A stretch of DNA of 64,000 bases from Collinsella sp. 4_8_47FAA (GTDB lineage: Bacteria > Actinomycetota > Coriobacteriia > Coriobacteriales > Coriobacteriaceae): NCBI RefSeq assembly GCF_000763055.1, contig NZ_KN214135.1, positions 168,127 through 232,126 of the forward strand, in the 5' to 3' direction. Below, one piece after another: positions 1 through 9,620 of this stretch (the first letter of the stretch is position 1; every line of letters begins with the position of its first letter). Below the pieces are notes generated by a model. The model made no database searches, had not been told where the DNA came from, and was given only the letters and a program-made list of their open reading frames with translations. Position numbers and translations under genes: made by a program.

Positions 1-1721
1 CGACGGCGATGCGCCTCGCCCTGGAACTGCTTGGCACGGCGCTCGGCACGATTGCCGCGCGGGGCCTGCTCGACGGTACCAGCACCGTCGCGCTCCTCGG
101 CAGCCACCTCGCGGGCTACGCTCTCCACGGCCTCGTCCACGCGAGCTTGAACGCCCTCGCGCACGCGGGTCTTGCCGCCACGCTTGGGACGGCTCGGACG
201 CTCGCCGTCGCCGCGACGCTCGTCGCGACCGCGGTTGGAACGACCGGCCACATCGCCGTAGTCATCGCCATTGCGCTTGCCGTCGCGACGTGCCCGCTCA
301 AGCTTCTTCTTGCTCTTGGACTTGCCGCGCTTGGTCTTCTTCTTCACCTTAAAGGCGGCAGGGTCGCGCTCGGGGTCGACCGCGGGCGGATTGGGCCCCA
401 CATGCAGGTCGCCGGCCTCGTAGATGTCGGCGGTCTTGTCCATGAGCTTCTCGATCTCGTAGAACTCATCGACGTCCTGCTCAGTCACAAACGTGATAGC
501 CCAGCCCAGCTCGCCGGCGCGGCCCGTACGGCCAATACGGTGGATGTAGTCGGTCGGCTCGGCCGGCACGTCAAAGTTCACAACGTAGCGCACGTCGCTA
601 ATGTCGATGCCGCGGGCAAGCACATCGGTTGCCACTAACACGTCGACCGTGCCGTCGCGGAAGGCCGAAAGCGCGCGCTCGCGCTGGGCCTGGCTGCGGT
701 TGCCGTGAATCGCGGCGGCCTTGATGCCCTTACGCTCCAGACGACGGCAGCAGCTGTCGGCGCGGTGCTTGGTGCGCATAAAGACGATGGTGCGCTCCGG
801 GCCCTCCTTCTTGAGGAACTCGGGCAGCAGGTTGTTCTTGGCCTCGATGGACACCGGGAACACAAACTGGTCGACGGTGTCGGCGGTCGACGTGGCCGGT
901 GCGATCTCCACGCGGGCCGGGTCACTCACCAGGTCGGTGATCTCGCCCACAGCCTCCTCGTCGAGGGTCGCCGAGAACAGCAGCGTCTGGCGCTCAGCCG
1001 GCGTCTCGCGCACAATGCGGCGGACGGCGGGCAAAAAGCCCATGTCGAGCATGCGATCGGCCTCATCGAGCACCAGGACCTTAACCTCGTCCAGGTGGCA
1101 GGCACCCTGCTCGATCAGATCAACCAGACGGCCCGGCGTGGCGACCAGGATGTCGCAGCCGTACTTGAGAGCAGCGGTCTGCGGCTTGTAGCTCACGCCG
1201 CCCACGACGGTCACGGCGACATGGCCGGTGACGTCGGCGATCTTGCTCGCAACCTCGTCGATCTGCTGAGCAAGCTCGCGCGTAGGGGTGATGACGAGCA
1301 TCGCGGGGCCACGGCCGTTGCCCTCGGGCTTTTTAGCACCGCGACGACGGTTGCGGCCGCCGCGCTCGCGCACGGGTTTGGGCGGAGCGATGTGTTCCAG
1401 ATTGTTCATGGTCGGTAGCAAGAAGGCGGCCGTCTTGCCGGTGCCGGTCTGAGCGGCGGCAAGCAGGTCGCGACCCTCGAGTACCACGGGGATGGAGCCG
1501 GCCTGAACGGGCGTGGGCGCCGTGTAGCCCAGGTTCTCGATGGCACGAAGCATCTCGTCCGAAAGCCCCAGCTCGTTAAAGGCGGGCAGGCTCTCGGTAG
1601 CGGACTCGACGGCCTGGGCGGCATTTGCCTCATCGGCGGCATCGAAGGCGGCCTGGGTCATGGCCTCGCGGGTCTCGTCCAGAATCTCGGCGTCCGTGAC
1701 GTCGGATACAGAATTACGCAT
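1..1721 (-). CDS. DEAD-box ATP-dependent RNA helicase (3' end outside window)
   Basis: RNA-remodelling helicase of the DEAD-box family, probably acting in ribosome assembly or mRNA decay. At least 573 residues are visible from an ATG at 1721. In order: a Q-motif region (GYTAPTPVQ), motif I AAQTGTGKT, motif Ia PTRELAQQ, motif Ib ATPGR, motif II VLDEADRMLD, motif III SAT, then the second RecA-like domain with ARGIDI and HRIGRTGRAG. After the core comes a long Lys/Arg/Gly-rich tail typical of RNA-binding extensions. An insert rich in Arg/Gly (RGGRNRRRGAKK) sits between motifs I and Ia. The stop codon lies beyond position 1. The subfamily (CsdA/DeaD or RhlE-like) cannot be fixed without the complete tail. 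Confidence 0.93.
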   Translation of the reverse strand, partial: MRNSVSDVTDAEILDETREAMTQAAFDAADEANAAQAVESATESLPAFNELGLSDEMLRAIENLGYTAPTPVQAGSIPVVLEGRDLLAAAQTGTGKTAAFLLPTMNNLEHIAPPKPVRERGGRNRRRGAKKPEGNGRGPAMLVITPTRELAQQIDEVASKIADVTGHVAVTVVGGVSYKPQTAALKYGCDILVATPGRLVDLIEQGACHLDEVKVLVLDEADRMLDMGFLPAVRRIVRETPAERQTLLFSATLDEEAVGEITDLVSDPARVEIAPATSTADTVDQFVFPVSIEAKNNLLPEFLKKEGPERTIVFMRTKHRADSCCRRLERKGIKAAAIHGNRSQAQRERALSAFRDGTVDVLVATDVLARGIDISDVRYVVNFDVPAEPTDYIHRIGRTGRAGELGWAITFVTEQDVDEFYEIEKLMDKTADIYEAGDLHVGPNPPAVDPERDPAAFKVKKKTKRGKSKSKKKLERARRDGKRNGDDYGDVAGRSNRGRDERRGDGERPSRPKRGGKTRVREGVQARVDEAVESVAREVAAEERDGAGTVEQAPRGNRAERRAKQFQGEAHRR

Positions 1722-2228
1722 ATGTTGTTGTTCCTTATCTGCACGCGCAATGGGCACGGCATGCGGCCGCGCGGGCGTGCTTGGTAGTGCGCTAATACAT
1801 ACAAAAACAGGTGCGCACAGAGAGGACGTTGCTCAGCACGCTGGCGATCGCTTTGGCAGCCCTATCACGCGCCGTCCAGACGCAGCAGCTCTAAGCGATG
1901 GAGCAGATTCGCCGCCGGTTAGTATACCCGCGCTTCGCATGCCCCCACGTAAACCACAGATGACGAGGCGGACGGGGTGGGCCTGGCCGATTGTCTCAAT
2001 CTGTAACAGATGCAGGGCAAAACCGGGTCCAAATGTTACAGAACAAGACAGAGGGGGATTTCCGTCCAGTCCAAACCAAATCTCTCAGGCTTCCTGCAAT
2101 TTCGAACATGTGGCCTATAATGTTGCTTTGGTTACGCTATATATTGCGCAGCCATTTAATACGTCGCCCACCGGGGGCCATTAATTCCTATCGCCATATT
2201 GGCTAGGAAGCAATCAAAGGAGGTATCC
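1722..2228. other. Intergenic region between divergent helicase and FHA genes
   Basis: About 500 bp without a credible gene. It holds one copy of the 59-bp palindrome (1992-2050). A possible promoter for the FHA gene has a -10 TATAAT at 2116-2121 with a weak -35 CTGCAA at 2094-2099 (16-bp spacer). Short open frames here lack ribosome binding sites and overlap the palindrome. Confidence 0.5.
1992..2050. repeat. 59-bp palindromic element, single copy (cluster A)
   Basis: Left arm TGTCTCAATCTGTAACA at 1992-2008 and right arm TGTTACAGAACAAGACA at 2034-2050, with a 25-bp centre containing an A-run flanked by G/C blocks. Same architecture (17+25+17) as the copies at 5.5, 11.2, 12.4 and 20.1 kb. 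Confidence 0.9.
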
Positions 2229-3191
2229 GTGGCAGCAGAGACGCCTTGCTCGGTCCTCTATAACGATATTCGCTCGTTCGGCGGTCTTAAACATCTCGAG
2301 ATCGCCCGAATGCTCATCAATGGAAACTCTTATCTCGGCAGTACCCTGCTCGAGAAATGCTCTTCCAACCGCTCGTATCTCACCCGTTACATCGTCCATC
2401 GCAAGCCTGACCAGTGCGCGCCCGCCATCTACAGCGACTTTACCGTCACCACGCTCAACCTTTCCGCGGCAATCTGCAGCAAGCTCGGCGGCGGCGAGTC
2501 CGCCTATCGGGCAATCGCCGAGCACTATCGCGGTCCGGCCGCCAACGAAATGATGTCGGCTCTCGCCAGCTACAAGCTGGACAGCCGCCTATATGCAAAT
2601 GCCCTCAATCGCATCGACAACTTTGACGGCAATGCCGTGCGTGAGAAAAGCACGCTTTACCTTATGCTCTTTGTGGCAACGGGGGCGCTCGCCGATCCCG
2701 TTCAGGGCGTGGCCACCGTCGAGCGCTTTTGCGACAGCAAGACAGGCGGGCACTTTGGCACCACCGAAACTACCGTCGGACGCGGCTTTATGAGCAGCCT
2801 GGAGCAGCCGCACACCGTCGCTCCCAACCTCGGTCTGCTCAGAACCCATGCCGACAACTGCGCCGACATGCAAATCCATCCCCTCACACGCGATCCGCGC
2901 GGCACCGTGATTGGTTCTTTGCCCAAAACCTCGCCCAGCATCACCGATGTAGGCGCCGACGCATCGCGCGAGCATCTTCGCATTTGGCTTGAGGGTGAGC
3001 ACTGGTACGCCCAGGGCCTTGGATCGACCAACGGCACGGTACTCGAATCGGGTGCAGGCGACGGCGATATTGTGATTGAGCCGCCGCGCGACCAACGCGA
3101 GCCCGGCAAGATCTATCCCCCCGTGGAAATCGCCAACAGCGACAGGCTCCATCTGGGTCTCTACACGACATTCCTTGTCATTGTGGACTAG
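2229..3191 (+). CDS. FHA-domain protein, partner of adjacent kinase
   Basis: 320-residue protein, probably cytoplasmic. The last third (about residues 225-315) is a forkhead-associated phosphothreonine-binding domain, with the ASREH motif near residue 244 and GSTNGT near 264. The N-terminal 200 residues are helical-looking and unrecognised. The start is a GTG at 2229, five bases after AAAGGAGG (2216-2223); an in-frame TTG at 2199 has no such site. It lies about 170 bp upstream of a membrane Ser/Thr kinase on the same strand. FHA proteins are common kinase substrates or docking partners, so a shared phosphosignalling role is inferred from position. Confidence 0.8.
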   Translation: MAAETPCSVLYNDIRSFGGLKHLEIARMLINGNSYLGSTLLEKCSSNRSYLTRYIVHRKPDQCAPAIYSDFTVTTLNLSAAICSKLGGGESAYRAIAEHYRGPAANEMMSALASYKLDSRLYANALNRIDNFDGNAVREKSTLYLMLFVATGALADPVQGVATVERFCDSKTGGHFGTTETTVGRGFMSSLEQPHTVAPNLGLLRTHADNCADMQIHPLTRDPRGTVIGSLPKTSPSITDVGADASREHLRIWLEGEHWYAQGLGSTNGTVLESGAGDGDIVIEPPRDQREPGKIYPPVEIANSDRLHLGLYTTFLVIVD

Positions 3192-3362
3192 CACGGACGG
3201 CGATCGGAAGACGGTCGCCGTCCGTCTTTCGTCTTCTACCTTCTGCGTCGTAAACGACAATACTCAGCGGTATACGTGGGCAGTGCGGCTATCATGGTGC
3301 TTTACCGATATCCGCACTGCTCACGTATACGCGCGGCAACCCATGCCAGACAAAGGAACGCC

Positions 3363-5447
3363 ATGGATACTACCGATAGCGCCTATGGCGACAAACTCGT
3401 CCGTCTCGATACGTTCGATACCGCCGTGGCGGTCGACCCCAGCGCCGAGGACGACGCCAAGCGTCGGTTTATGACGCTTATTCTCCAGACGGCCCACCGC
3501 AACAACGGCAACATCGGGCACGTGCTGCGCGCGACCAACACGAGCGGCGAGGTCTTTGCCGTCAAGCTACTCAAGGACAATGCCATCCTTTCCGGCCAAG
3601 CCCCCGACCGCTCCGCCGAGCAAGCGGCTGCGCACCTGGCCAATACCGCCGCGCTGTTCGAGGAGTACCGTCATCTGTGCACTGTCTCGCACCTGCGCGG
3701 ATTTCCGCGCGTCTATGGCTATGGATCGTGCGAGGACGACCCGCTCATCCTCATGGAGTGGGTCGAGGGCACCTCGCTCAAGCAGGCGCTGCCCTTGCTT
3801 CCGCACGATGCCTCGGGCGGGCTAACCACCCAGATGGTGGCCGCCGTTGGAAACGCCGTGCTTCGCGCACTCCTGATGACCCAGGGACTCGTAAATCCGG
3901 TCGTCCATCGCGACCTGTCGCCCGCCAATATCATGTTCCGTACCACCAGTCGAACGCTCGAGCAGCAGATCGTCGATTGCTCCTTTGACCCCTGCCTCAT
4001 CGACATGGGCTCCGCGACCATGGCCCTCGGCGATGACACGATCACCCGGCGCGCCGACATCTGGCGCTTTGCCACGCCCGCATACGCCGCGCCCGAGATG
4101 CTCACGCAGGATATCGAAGGCATCGCGGCCCTTCGCCGCTCGCCCGCAATCGATGTCTACGCGCTTTCGAGCATTCTGTACCAGCTCTACAGCGGTCGCA
4201 AACCGTTCGATGTGGAGTCGACGGGTGCCGCGGCAACCGGTTCGTTCTACCTCATAAAGACCAAGACCAAGCCGGCGCCGCTCGAGCCGCGATGCAGTGA
4301 CGACGAGGCGCTCGTCCAAATCATCATGAAAGGCATCTCAGTCGAGCAGCGTGATCGTCCCACCGAACAGCAGATGCTCGAGGTGCTCTCGGCATACCTC
4401 ACCGATGCCGAATCCGAGGGCCGCGAGGGCGCGGGCAGTGACACCGCAATTGACATCGACTCCGGTACGCACCTTAAGGTCGACGTCGCCGGCGAGCGCG
4501 CGAGAGAGATCCTGGAGCAGGCCCGGCACGATGCCATGACCCGCCGCCGCTTTATTATCGGTGGCGTTGTCGCAGCCGTTGCGGGGCTAGGCGTTATCGG
4601 GGCGGCAACCCATGGCTTTGGCATCCCCGACTACCTGGACGGCATCCGCAGTTCACTTGACGACTACACTTGGGATCAGCTGCAGGAGATTTCGCTCAAG
4701 ATTAAGGCCACCGAGACCCGTAGCGAGGCACGCGAGATTGCCAGGCGCTATCATCTGCTCGATGCCGATGGGCATATCCCCTATCCGTGTACCAAGCGTG
4801 TCACGCTCACCAACGGGCTGCAGGTTGGCGCGCAGCTTGTGGGCATCCGCCACGATGAGCTTCTGGACGGGACGGGCAAGGCCGGACTAACGTTTATGTT
4901 CGACGCGGGTATTGCCGAGCGCAACGCTGCGGCTGAACCGCCGAGCGCCGGCTGGGCAGATTGCGAGCTGCGGGAATGGCTCAACGGCGACGGCCTTAAG
5001 CTGCTGCCCAACGAGTTGCGCGCACTCATTAAAGGGGTCAAGAAGGTCTCGAACAATGTGGGCGCCGCCAACAGCGCATCGTGCCTGAGCGAGTTGCCCG
5101 CAACCCTTTGGCTGCCCGCCATGGTCGAGCTGTGCGGTACGCAACCGCCCGATTCGTTTACCGAGGGCTATCACTACCTGGCAGACATCTACAACGGCGA
5201 GGGCAGGGAGTATCAGCTCTTCCGCGAGCTCAAGGTGAGCCCGTATTCCACGAACGAGACGATGGTCCGCCAGTGGAAGGGCAAGGACACCTGTTGGTGG
5301 GAGCGCACGGTGAGCCCCGACACATCGGAGAGCGAAGGCACGCTCTATATGAACCGCGTGGGGCACGACGGCGACGTCTTTACGTACGCAACGCCTGCGG
5401 AAAAGCCAAGCAAGCTAACCTGTGTGATCCCCGGGTTCTGTATCTAG
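3363..5447 (+). CDS. Membrane Ser/Thr protein kinase with DUF6273-like ectodomain
   Basis: 694-residue predicted single-pass kinase. The cytoplasmic N-terminal kinase domain has the ATP-anchoring lysine in FAVKLL (Lys68), the catalytic loop HRDLSPAN (182-189), a DMG in place of the usual DFG (214-216) and APE (243-245). One transmembrane segment lies at about 397-419. The outer 270 residues resemble DUF6273, with a WLN motif and a CWWER motif near the C terminus. The ATG at 3363 follows AAAGGA by five bases; an upstream in-frame start at 3276 lacks a ribosome binding site. The ectodomain ligand is unknown. Pairing with the FHA protein suggests a two-gene phosphosignalling unit. Confidence 0.85.
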   Translation: MDTTDSAYGDKLVRLDTFDTAVAVDPSAEDDAKRRFMTLILQTAHRNNGNIGHVLRATNTSGEVFAVKLLKDNAILSGQAPDRSAEQAAAHLANTAALFEEYRHLCTVSHLRGFPRVYGYGSCEDDPLILMEWVEGTSLKQALPLLPHDASGGLTTQMVAAVGNAVLRALLMTQGLVNPVVHRDLSPANIMFRTTSRTLEQQIVDCSFDPCLIDMGSATMALGDDTITRRADIWRFATPAYAAPEMLTQDIEGIAALRRSPAIDVYALSSILYQLYSGRKPFDVESTGAAATGSFYLIKTKTKPAPLEPRCSDDEALVQIIMKGISVEQRDRPTEQQMLEVLSAYLTDAESEGREGAGSDTAIDIDSGTHLKVDVAGERAREILEQARHDAMTRRRFIIGGVVAAVAGLGVIGAATHGFGIPDYLDGIRSSLDDYTWDQLQEISLKIKATETRSEAREIARRYHLLDADGHIPYPCTKRVTLTNGLQVGAQLVGIRHDELLDGTGKAGLTFMFDAGIAERNAAAEPPSAGWADCELREWLNGDGLKLLPNELRALIKGVKKVSNNVGAANSASCLSELPATLWLPAMVELCGTQPPDSFTEGYHYLADIYNGEGREYQLFRELKVSPYSTNETMVRQWKGKDTCWWERTVSPDTSESEGTLYMNRVGHDGDVFTYATPAEKPSKLTCVIPGFCI

Positions 5448-5488
5448 GCGGCGGGCGTCTTGCCGTGACGGGACCCCTCCCCGGCAAT

Positions 5489-5708
5489 TGTCTCGATCTG
5501 TAACAGTAAGGGGTCAAAAACCTCTCTAGATGTTACAAATCAAGACATTTGAGTTGACCGCGGACGGTTTGTCTCGATCTGTAACATCTAGCAGGAAAAA
5601 CGGTCCTTAGGCGTTACAGGTTGAGACGTTAAGTTGTGGCTCGATGTAATGTCTCGATCTGTAACAGTTACTCGACAAAAACGGGTCTAGTTGTTACAGA
5701 TTGAGACA
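5489..5708. repeat. Array of three 59-bp palindromes (cluster B)
   Basis: Three elements at 5489-5547, 5570-5628 and 5650-5708, starting 81 and 80 bp apart. Each has a left arm close to TGTCTCGATCTGTAACA and a right arm close to TGTTACAGATTGAGACA around a 25-bp centre. The array fills most of the gap between the kinase stop and the copper promoter. Arms differ at one to three positions, some of them compensated in the opposite arm. Confidence 0.93.
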
Positions 5709-5782
5709 TTAGACCGGCTACGGTCCGCCGACCTGGCTATCACCTCGACCAATACCAGAATGTCATACATTTCAATCTCCAC

Positions 5783-5813
5783 TGGACACCCCCAGGGGGT
5801 ATGGGTGTATAGT
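5783..5813 (+). promoter_or_regulatory. copA promoter with CsoR-type palindromic operator
   Basis: A perfect palindrome ACCCCCAGGGGGT lies at 5788-5800, the G/C-rich type of site bound by CsoR copper sensors. It sits between a -35-like TGGACA (5783-5788) and a -10-like TATAGT (5808-5813), with an unusually long 19-bp spacer. A csoR homologue lies at the end of the same operon, so autoregulated copper-induced expression is likely. Confidence 0.72.
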
Positions 5814-5860
5814 ATCGGATGGTTAACATTTCCGACACTACGCCACAGAAAGGAGAAGCC

Positions 5861-8203
5861 ATGGCTCAAGATAAGTTCGATGTGGGCGGCATGACGTGCG
5901 CCGCCTGCCAGGCGCACGTGGACCGTGCCGTGAGCAAGCTCGACGGCGTCCAAAGCGTCGCGGTCAACCTGCTCGCCGGCTCCATGCTGGTCGACTACGA
6001 CCCCGCGCAGGTCTCCCCCGACGACATCTGTACCGCCGTCGATCGCGCGGGTTATTCGGCCTCGCCCGTTAGCACGGGCACCGATGCCGCCAACTCAAAC
6101 GGCAACGCGCAAGCCAGGTCCGGCGCCGCCCATATGGAGTCGCCGACCAAAAAGTTGGAGGCCGCCGCCTCTGCCATGCGCACCCGCCTCATCATCTCGA
6201 TCATCTTCCTCATCCCACTGTTCTACATAGGCATGGGGCACATGCTCGGTTGGCCACTGCCCGGCGTCTTCACCGACCACACCCACAGCATGACGCTCGC
6301 GCTCACCGAGCTCGTCCTGCTCATTCCCATCGTCTACGTCAACGACGCATACTTTATCAACGGGTTTAAATCGCTTACGCACGGCGCGCCTACCATGGAC
6401 GCCCTTATTGCCGTGGGCGCCACCGCGTCCATCGCCTGGTCGCTCTACGCCATGTTCATCATGGCCGACCAGCTAGCCGCGGGTCAGGTCCACGAGGCCA
6501 TGATGACGAGCATGGACAACCTGTATTTTGAGAGCGCCGGCACGATCTTGTCGCTCGTCACCGTAGGCAAATATCTCGAGACACGCAGCAAATCCAAGAC
6601 TGGCGGCGCCATCGAGGCGCTCATTGACCTGGCGCCCAAGACCGCGACCGTCGTGGCCGTCGACGGTACCGAGACCACCGTCGATGTCGATGCCATTCTG
6701 CCCGGCCAGGTGCTGCGTGTGCGCCCCGGCGAGTCCATCCCTGTCGACGGCGTGGTACTCGAGGGCGCTTCGGCCGTGGACGAAAGCGCACTGACCGGCG
6801 AGTCCATCCCCGTGGAGAAGACCGCCGGCGCCACCGTCAACGCCGCCACCGTCAACCGCACCGGATCGTTTACCTTCCGCGCTACGCGTGTGGGCGCTGA
6901 CACGTCGCTCGCCAAGATTATCCAGCTCGTCGAGGACGCCAACGCCACCAAGGCACCCATTGCTCGACTGGCCGACAAGGTCGCCGGCGTGTTCGTGCCT
7001 GTGGTATTCGTGATCTCGGCCGTGACCTTTGTGGTGTGGATGGCACTGACCAGCGACGTGAATGAGGCGCTCACCTCCGCCGTCGCTGTGCTGGTGATCA
7101 GCTGCCCGTGCGCGCTGGGCCTGGCCACGCCCGTCGCCATTACGGTCGGCACCGGCAAGGGCGCCGAGATGGGCATTCTGTTTAAGAGCGCCGAGGCGCT
7201 GGAGAACCTGCGCAGCGTGGGCACCGTGGTGCTCGATAAGACGGGCACGGTCACCCGCGGCAAGCCTGCCGTGACCGATATCGTGGTAGCCACGCGCGCT
7301 GACGGCTCGCCCGCCATGAGCGAAAAGGCGCTGCTCAAGTTGGCCGCCGCGTTGGAGCGCTCGAGCGAGCACCCGCTGGCCGAGGCGATTATGGCCGAGT
7401 GTGAGACACGCGGGATCGTCGCGCGCATGGTCGAGGACTTTACTGCCGTGCCCGGGCGAGGCGTTACGGCGCGCGAGGGGCAAAACGCCATTGCAGCCGG
7501 CAACGTACGCCTGATGGACGAGCTGGGCGTTACCGTGCCCGCGGGTCTTGCCGAACAATTTGCCGCCGAGGGCAAGACGCCGCTGTTCTTTGCCAAGAAC
7601 GGCGAGCTTGCCGGCACCATTGCCGTGGCTGACGAGGTCAAGGAGACGAGCGCCGGGGCCATCGCCGCACTGCGCTCGCTTGGCGTCGACGTGCGCATGC
7701 TCACCGGCGACAACCACGTGACGGCCGAGGCCATCGCCCGCCGCGTGGGACTGACCAGCAAGCAGGTCATCGCCGACGTGCTTCCCGCCGACAAGGAGCG
7801 CCACGTGCGCGAGCTGCAGGATGCGGGCAGTAAGGTCGCCATGGTGGGCGACGGCATCAACGACTCCCCCGCCCTGGCGCGCGCCGACGTGGGCCTTGCT
7901 ATCGGCACCGGCGCCGACATCGCCAAGGAGGGCGCCGACGTGGTACTCATGCGCAGCGACCTCATGGACGTCGCCCGCGCCATCGAGCTTTCGCGCGCCA
8001 CGATCCGCAACATCAAGCAGGACCTGTTCTGGGCGCTGTTCTACAACGGCATCGGCATTCCGCTGGCGGCGGGCGTGTTCTTCCCGCTCACCGGGTGGCA
8101 GCTCTCGCCGATGTTTGGCGCCGCGGCCATGAGCCTGTCGAGCGTATGTGTCGTAAGCAACGCTCTGCGCCTAAAATCCTTTAAGCCCAAAGTGGCAAAA
8201 TAG
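5861..8203 (+). CDS. copA: Copper-exporting P1B-type ATPase
   Basis: 780-residue inner-membrane ATPase that pumps Cu(I) out of the cytoplasm. It has one N-terminal heavy-metal-binding domain (MTCAAC, Cys13 and Cys16), transmembrane segments, the TGES actuator motif, the ion-path motif CPC at 415-417, the phosphorylated Asp459 in DKTGT, a nucleotide-binding domain with SEHPLAEAI, and [10 protein letters not shown] near 662. The ATG at 5861 follows GAAAGGAG; an upstream ATG at 5819 lies in the leader. First gene of a copper operon followed by copZ and csoR. Confidence 0.95.
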   Translation: MAQDKFDVGGMTCAACQAHVDRAVSKLDGVQSVAVNLLAGSMLVDYDPAQVSPDDICTAVDRAGYSASPVSTGTDAANSNGNAQARSGAAHMESPTKKLEAAASAMRTRLIISIIFLIPLFYIGMGHMLGWPLPGVFTDHTHSMTLALTELVLLIPIVYVNDAYFINGFKSLTHGAPTMDALIAVGATASIAWSLYAMFIMADQLAAGQVHEAMMTSMDNLYFESAGTILSLVTVGKYLETRSKSKTGGAIEALIDLAPKTATVVAVDGTETTVDVDAILPGQVLRVRPGESIPVDGVVLEGASAVDESALTGESIPVEKTAGATVNAATVNRTGSFTFRATRVGADTSLAKIIQLVEDANATKAPIARLADKVAGVFVPVVFVISAVTFVVWMALTSDVNEALTSAVAVLVISCPCALGLATPVAITVGTGKGAEMGILFKSAEALENLRSVGTVVLDKTGTVTRGKPAVTDIVVATRADGSPAMSEKALLKLAAALERSSEHPLAEAIMAECETRGIVARMVEDFTAVPGRGVTAREGQNAIAAGNVRLMDELGVTVPAGLAEQFAAEGKTPLFFAKNGELAGTIAVADEVKETSAGAIAALRSLGVDVRMLTGDNHVTAEAIARRVGLTSKQVIADVLPADKERHVRELQDAGSKVAMVGDGINDSPALARADVGLAIGTGADIAKEGADVVLMRSDLMDVARAIELSRATIRNIKQDLFWALFYNGIGIPLAAGVFFPLTGWQLSPMFGAAAMSLSSVCVVSNALRLKSFKPKVAK

Positions 8204-8235
8204 GATCACCATTAAGTCCATTTAGAACGGGTTTT

Positions 8236-8321
8236 CCAGGTGCCCGAGATTGACCTGAAAGAGGAGCGACGCGTACTTTGGTACGCGAGCGACGGCTTGA
8301 AGGTCAAGGTCGGGTGCCTGG
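8236..8321 (+). other. Long hairpin between copA and copZ
   Basis: The 147-bp gap between copA and copZ can fold into one long hairpin. The outer arms 8236-8256 and 8301-8321 pair except for a two-base internal loop and two G-U pairs. An inner perfect stem CGCGTAC/GTACGCG (8270-8276, 8281-8287) closes on a TTTG loop. There is no T-run after it, so it is not a standard terminator. It may stabilise or separate the two messages. Confidence 0.6.
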
Positions 8322-8350
8322 GAAAGCCGACACAACAGAGAGGAATACCC

Positions 8351-8572
8351 ATGCGTTTCACAATCAAGACTTCCGGCCTCATGTGCGGCCACTGCGACGC
8401 CACCGTCGAGACGGCGCTGCTCAACGTAGCCGGCGTGACCGACGCCGACGCCGATCACGAGACCCAGACCGTCCAAGTGGAGTGCGCCGACACCGTGACC
8501 GCCGAGCAGCTCGCCGCCGCTGTCGAGGCCGCGGGCGAGAAGTTCCACGCCCTGTCCGTGGCCGCCGCGTAG
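8351..8572 (+). CDS. copZ: Copper chaperone, heavy-metal-associated domain
   Basis: 73-residue ferredoxin-fold metal-binding protein that would hand Cu(I) to CopA. The metal site is MCGHC in the first loop, and the length is typical of free-standing HMA chaperones. The ATG at 8351 follows GAGAGGA by about six bases. It lies between copA and csoR. The His between the two cysteines (CGHC) is a known variant of the usual CxxC. Confidence 0.88.
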   Translation: MRFTIKTSGLMCGHCDATVETALLNVAGVTDADADHETQTVQVECADTVTAEQLAAAVEAAGEKFHALSVAAA

Positions 8573-8620
8573 CAGCTACCAGAAGCATTCGACCCCATCG
8601 ACCAGAAACGAGGACCCGCT

Positions 8621-8893
8621 ATGATGGCAGACCATAAATCGGTGACCCGCATGCTCAAGACGGCACGCGGTCAGATCGACGGCATCCTGCGGATGGTCGA
8701 TGAGGACCGCTACTGCGTCGATATTTCCACGCAGCTCATGGCCACACAGGCGCTCCTCGCGCGCATTAACGCCGACGTGCTCAAGGCGCATATCGAGGGC
8801 TGCGTGACTTCGGCAATCGAATCGGGCGACGAAGACCTCAAAGCCGCCAAGCTCGCCGAAATCGAACGCGTCGTCGACAAACTCTCCAAGTAA
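8621..8893 (+). CDS. csoR: CsoR-family copper-sensing repressor
   Basis: 90-residue all-helical metal-sensing repressor of the CsoR/RcnR/FrmR family. Visible family features are RGQIDGILRMV, the cysteine in DRYCVDI and the later HIEGCV. These give the Cys-His-Cys pattern expected for Cu(I) coordination (Cys, then the His and Cys of HxxxC). It is the third gene of the copA-copZ-csoR operon and probably binds the palindrome upstream of copA. Two adjacent ATG codons (8621 and 8624) could both serve as start. Confidence 0.9.
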   Translation: MMADHKSVTRMLKTARGQIDGILRMVDEDRYCVDISTQLMATQALLARINADVLKAHIEGCVTSAIESGDEDLKAAKLAEIERVVDKLSK

Positions 8894-8937
8894 TTGGGGC
8901 ATTGGGGACAGACTTCTTTGCACCGTCTTGGTATTCC

Positions 8938-8984
8938 GGGGACAGGTACGTTTGCACCACATTGGTGCAGATTAACCTGTCCCC
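8938..8984 (+). repeat. Nested palindrome after csoR (GGGGACA/TGCACCA type)
   Basis: Outer arms GGGGACAGGT (8938-8947) and ACCTGTCCCC (8975-8984) enclose an inner stem TGCACCA/TGGTGCA (8953-8959, 8963-8969). It lies just after csoR and may end the copper transcript. Related nested hairpins occur near 43.95 kb (inner stem) and near 13.6 and 55.35 kb (outer stem). Confidence 0.7.
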
Positions 8985-9039
8985 CTTGCTCTAAATCGGG
9001 TATAAAGGCGTGCGGCATATCGAATGAAAGGCAATTTGC

Positions 9040-9513
9040 ATGAATGACTTTATGAAGGGCCGCAATGGCGCTGACGAACTCACCATCGTGATGGGCTTCG
9101 CAGGCATTATCATCGCCATGATCGGTTCGATGGCTCGTATCCAGTGGCTCAGCTGGATTGCCATCGCCGTAATCGTGATTGGCGTGCTGCGCGGCCTGTC
9201 CAAAAATATCGATGCACGTCGCAAGGAGAACGAGGCCTTTGTCGCCGCGACTGCAAACGTACCCGGCTTGGGCAAGTTTGTAGCTAGCTTGGGCGGCGGA
9301 GCTGCAGCGGCCAACGCCTCGCGCGCAGCCGGTACTAGCAAGGAAGACTTTGAACGTGCCAAGCGCACAGCCAAGAAGATGTGGAAGGGCCGCAAGACCA
9401 CGGCCTATCTCAAGTGCCCCAACTGCGGCCAGATGCTCTCCGTTCCCAAGGGCAAAGGCAAGATCCGCGTCACCTGCCCCAAGTGCCATGCCAAGATGGA
9501 GACGCGCTCATAG
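9040..9513 (+). CDS. Small membrane protein with C-terminal zinc ribbon
   Basis: 157-residue protein of unknown function. Two hydrophobic segments (about residues 14-32 and 35-50) are followed by a basic linker and a C-terminal zinc ribbon with two CPxC pairs (KCPNC and TCPKC, 15 residues between the pairs). The start follows GAAAGGC. A strong terminator follows. It may be a membrane-anchored adaptor, but nothing in the context fixes a role. Confidence 0.75.
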   Translation: MNDFMKGRNGADELTIVMGFAGIIIAMIGSMARIQWLSWIAIAVIVIGVLRGLSKNIDARRKENEAFVAATANVPGLGKFVASLGGGAAAANASRAAGTSKEDFERAKRTAKKMWKGRKTTAYLKCPNCGQMLSVPKGKGKIRVTCPKCHAKMETRS

Positions 9514-9534
9514 CCGCCATACCATGGGACAAAT

Positions 9535-9570
9535 AAAAGCCGAGGCCTCGCACTGGGACCTCGGCTTTTT
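9535..9570. terminator. Bidirectional intrinsic terminator
   Basis: Stem AAAAGCCGAGG/CCTCGGCTTTT with a 13-base loop. It has a T-run on the + side and an A-run that becomes T on the - side, so it can serve both the zinc-ribbon gene and the convergent amidohydrolase gene. Confidence 0.88.
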
Positions 9571-9620
9571 CTGATTATGACAAAAGGATTGTCCCTTTGT
9601 CGCATCGCCATATCGCGCGC

